A stretch of 6,377 bases of DNA. Origin: Thermoplasmata archaeon. Its GTDB lineage: Archaea > Thermoplasmatota > Thermoplasmata > Lutacidiplasmatales > UBA184. The notes below the pieces were generated by a model. The model ran no database searches. It worked only from the letters and a program-made list of their open reading frames with translations, and was not told the origin of the DNA. The stretch lies in the NCBI GenBank assembly GCA_013044425.1, contig JABEUK010000126.1, positions 1-6,377 of the forward strand, in the 5' to 3' direction. The position numbers were made by a program, and so were the translations under genes. Below, in pieces: positions 5,769-6,377 of the stretch. Numbering within the stretch: the stretch's first letter is position 1; every line of letters starts with the position of its first letter.

Positions 5769-6377
5769 TCAGTCGGTGGACCGGACCTTGGCAAGCAGCC
5801 CTCCGACCGTAGCGGCGATCCAGCCGATCCCGATTCCGATCAGCGCGAGATCGCCGATCCGCGTGGCCTGGAGCGGACCGAAGAGGAGCGGACCGAGCCC
5901 GGACGGGATCGAATATGGAACCGCACCGCTCGTCAAGGTCAGCGGGAGCAGCAGTGGGTTCGCCACCAATAGCGCGGGGATGTTGGCGAGGGAGACGCCG
6001 AGAGCGAAGACGACGAACAGGAGCCAGTTGATCCCCCTCGTGGCCCAGCGGGCGCCCGAGGCGGAAGCCGTGGCGTAGGTGAGGAGGAAGCACAGCGCCG
6101 CCATCACGATGCCCGCGATCGCGAGTCCGATCGCCAGATCGATCGTGGCGAGCTGGGGGAACGCCGTGCCCCGGTGGCTGTAGGTGTACGCCGAGCTGAC
6201 GAGCACCGCGGCGACCACGGCGGCGATCAGGACGCCGAGGACGACCCCGATGAACCGGCCGAAGACGAGGCCGGCGCGGCTCACCGGCCGGACGAGGGAG
6301 GTCTCGAGCATTCCGGAGAACTTGTCCTCGGCGAAGCTCGAGATCGACGTGCCGCGGGCCATGCCGAGGAGGAAGAA
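5769..6377 (-). CDS. ABC-2 type transporter permease, C-terminal 202 residues
   Basis: This is the C-terminal part of an ABC-2 family export permease. The frame is open to the window edge, five residues (FFLLG) beyond the first Met at 6362, so that Met is probably internal and the true start lies outside. Near the visible start, FAEDKFSGMLETSLVRPVSR (15-34) matches the family pattern of an acidic/Gly-Thr stretch followed by PVSR, which precedes the second membrane segment. Four further hydrophobic segments follow, roughly at 38-64, 78-102, 116-140 and 174-196, and the protein ends LLAKVRSTD. It would pair with a separate ABC ATPase, probably encoded upstream, outside the window. Substrate is unknown (drugs, lipids, polysaccharide and copper/nitrous-oxide-system members all exist). 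The 371-nt spacer and the promoter after it suggest it is not in the liv operon. It carries the only cysteine among the products read here (residue 96). Confidence 0.85.
   Translation of the reverse strand, partial: FFLLGMARGTSISSFAEDKFSGMLETSLVRPVSRAGLVFGRFIGVVLGVLIAAVVAAVLVSSAYTYSHRGTAFPQLATIDLAIGLAIAGIVMAALCFLLTYATASASGARWATRGINWLLFVVFALGVSLANIPALLVANPLLLPLTLTSGAVPYSIPSGLGPLLFGPLQATRIGDLALIGIGIGWIAATVGGLLAKVRSTD

Noticed and set aside
5401..6093. 230-codon minus-strand frame across the spacer and the permease gene
   Set aside because: It is out of frame with the permease, Arg/Pro-rich, and has no recognisable domain or ribosome site.
1..6377. CRISPR array, insertion sequence, rRNA or riboswitch
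   Set aside because: No regularly spaced repeats, no transposase reading frame, no terminal repeats and no conserved RNA core were found.

Overview
The window is a GC-rich fragment with every recognisable gene on the minus strand. It most likely comes from an archaeon. The evidence is a TATA box (minus-strand CTTTTATA) centred about 27 nt ahead of a GTG start, as in a leaderless archaeal transcript; strong Shine-Dalgarno sites confined to the operon-internal genes; and a solute-binding protein with many N-glycosylation sequons that is held by an N-terminal membrane segment and has no lipobox. The proteins are arginine-rich and not strongly acidic, so a haloarchaeon is unlikely. A high-GC, Thermoplasmatota-like lineage is a guess that needs a database search.

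Layout in the direction of transcription (high to low coordinates). (1) 6377-5769: C-terminal part of an ABC-2 type export permease, entering from outside the window. (2) 5768-5398: a 371-nt non-coding stretch with several inverted repeats, a 12-bp direct repeat and the TATA box. (3) 5397-590: a complete five-gene branched-chain-amino-acid-type (HAAT/Liv) uptake ABC transporter: binding protein, LivH and LivM permeases, LivG and LivF ATPases. (4) 588-1: the N-terminal 196 residues of an alpha/beta hydrolase that starts one base after the livF stop and runs off the window.

The binding protein would capture a small solute outside the cell and pass it to the LivH-LivM channel, driven by LivG-LivF. 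Gene spacing is tight: a 28-nt gap, then overlaps of 11, 4 and 14 nt, then a 1-nt gap. The hydrolase is therefore almost certainly co-transcribed and may act on the imported compound. The substrate cannot be read from the sequence; the family carries branched-chain amino acids, amides, urea and other small acids.

I do not see a clearly novel system. The points most worth following are the hydrolase coupled to the Liv cassette, the leaderless-first/SD-internal architecture, the dyad-rich upstream region, the complete lack of cysteine in the six operon products, and the altered ABC signature of LivG.
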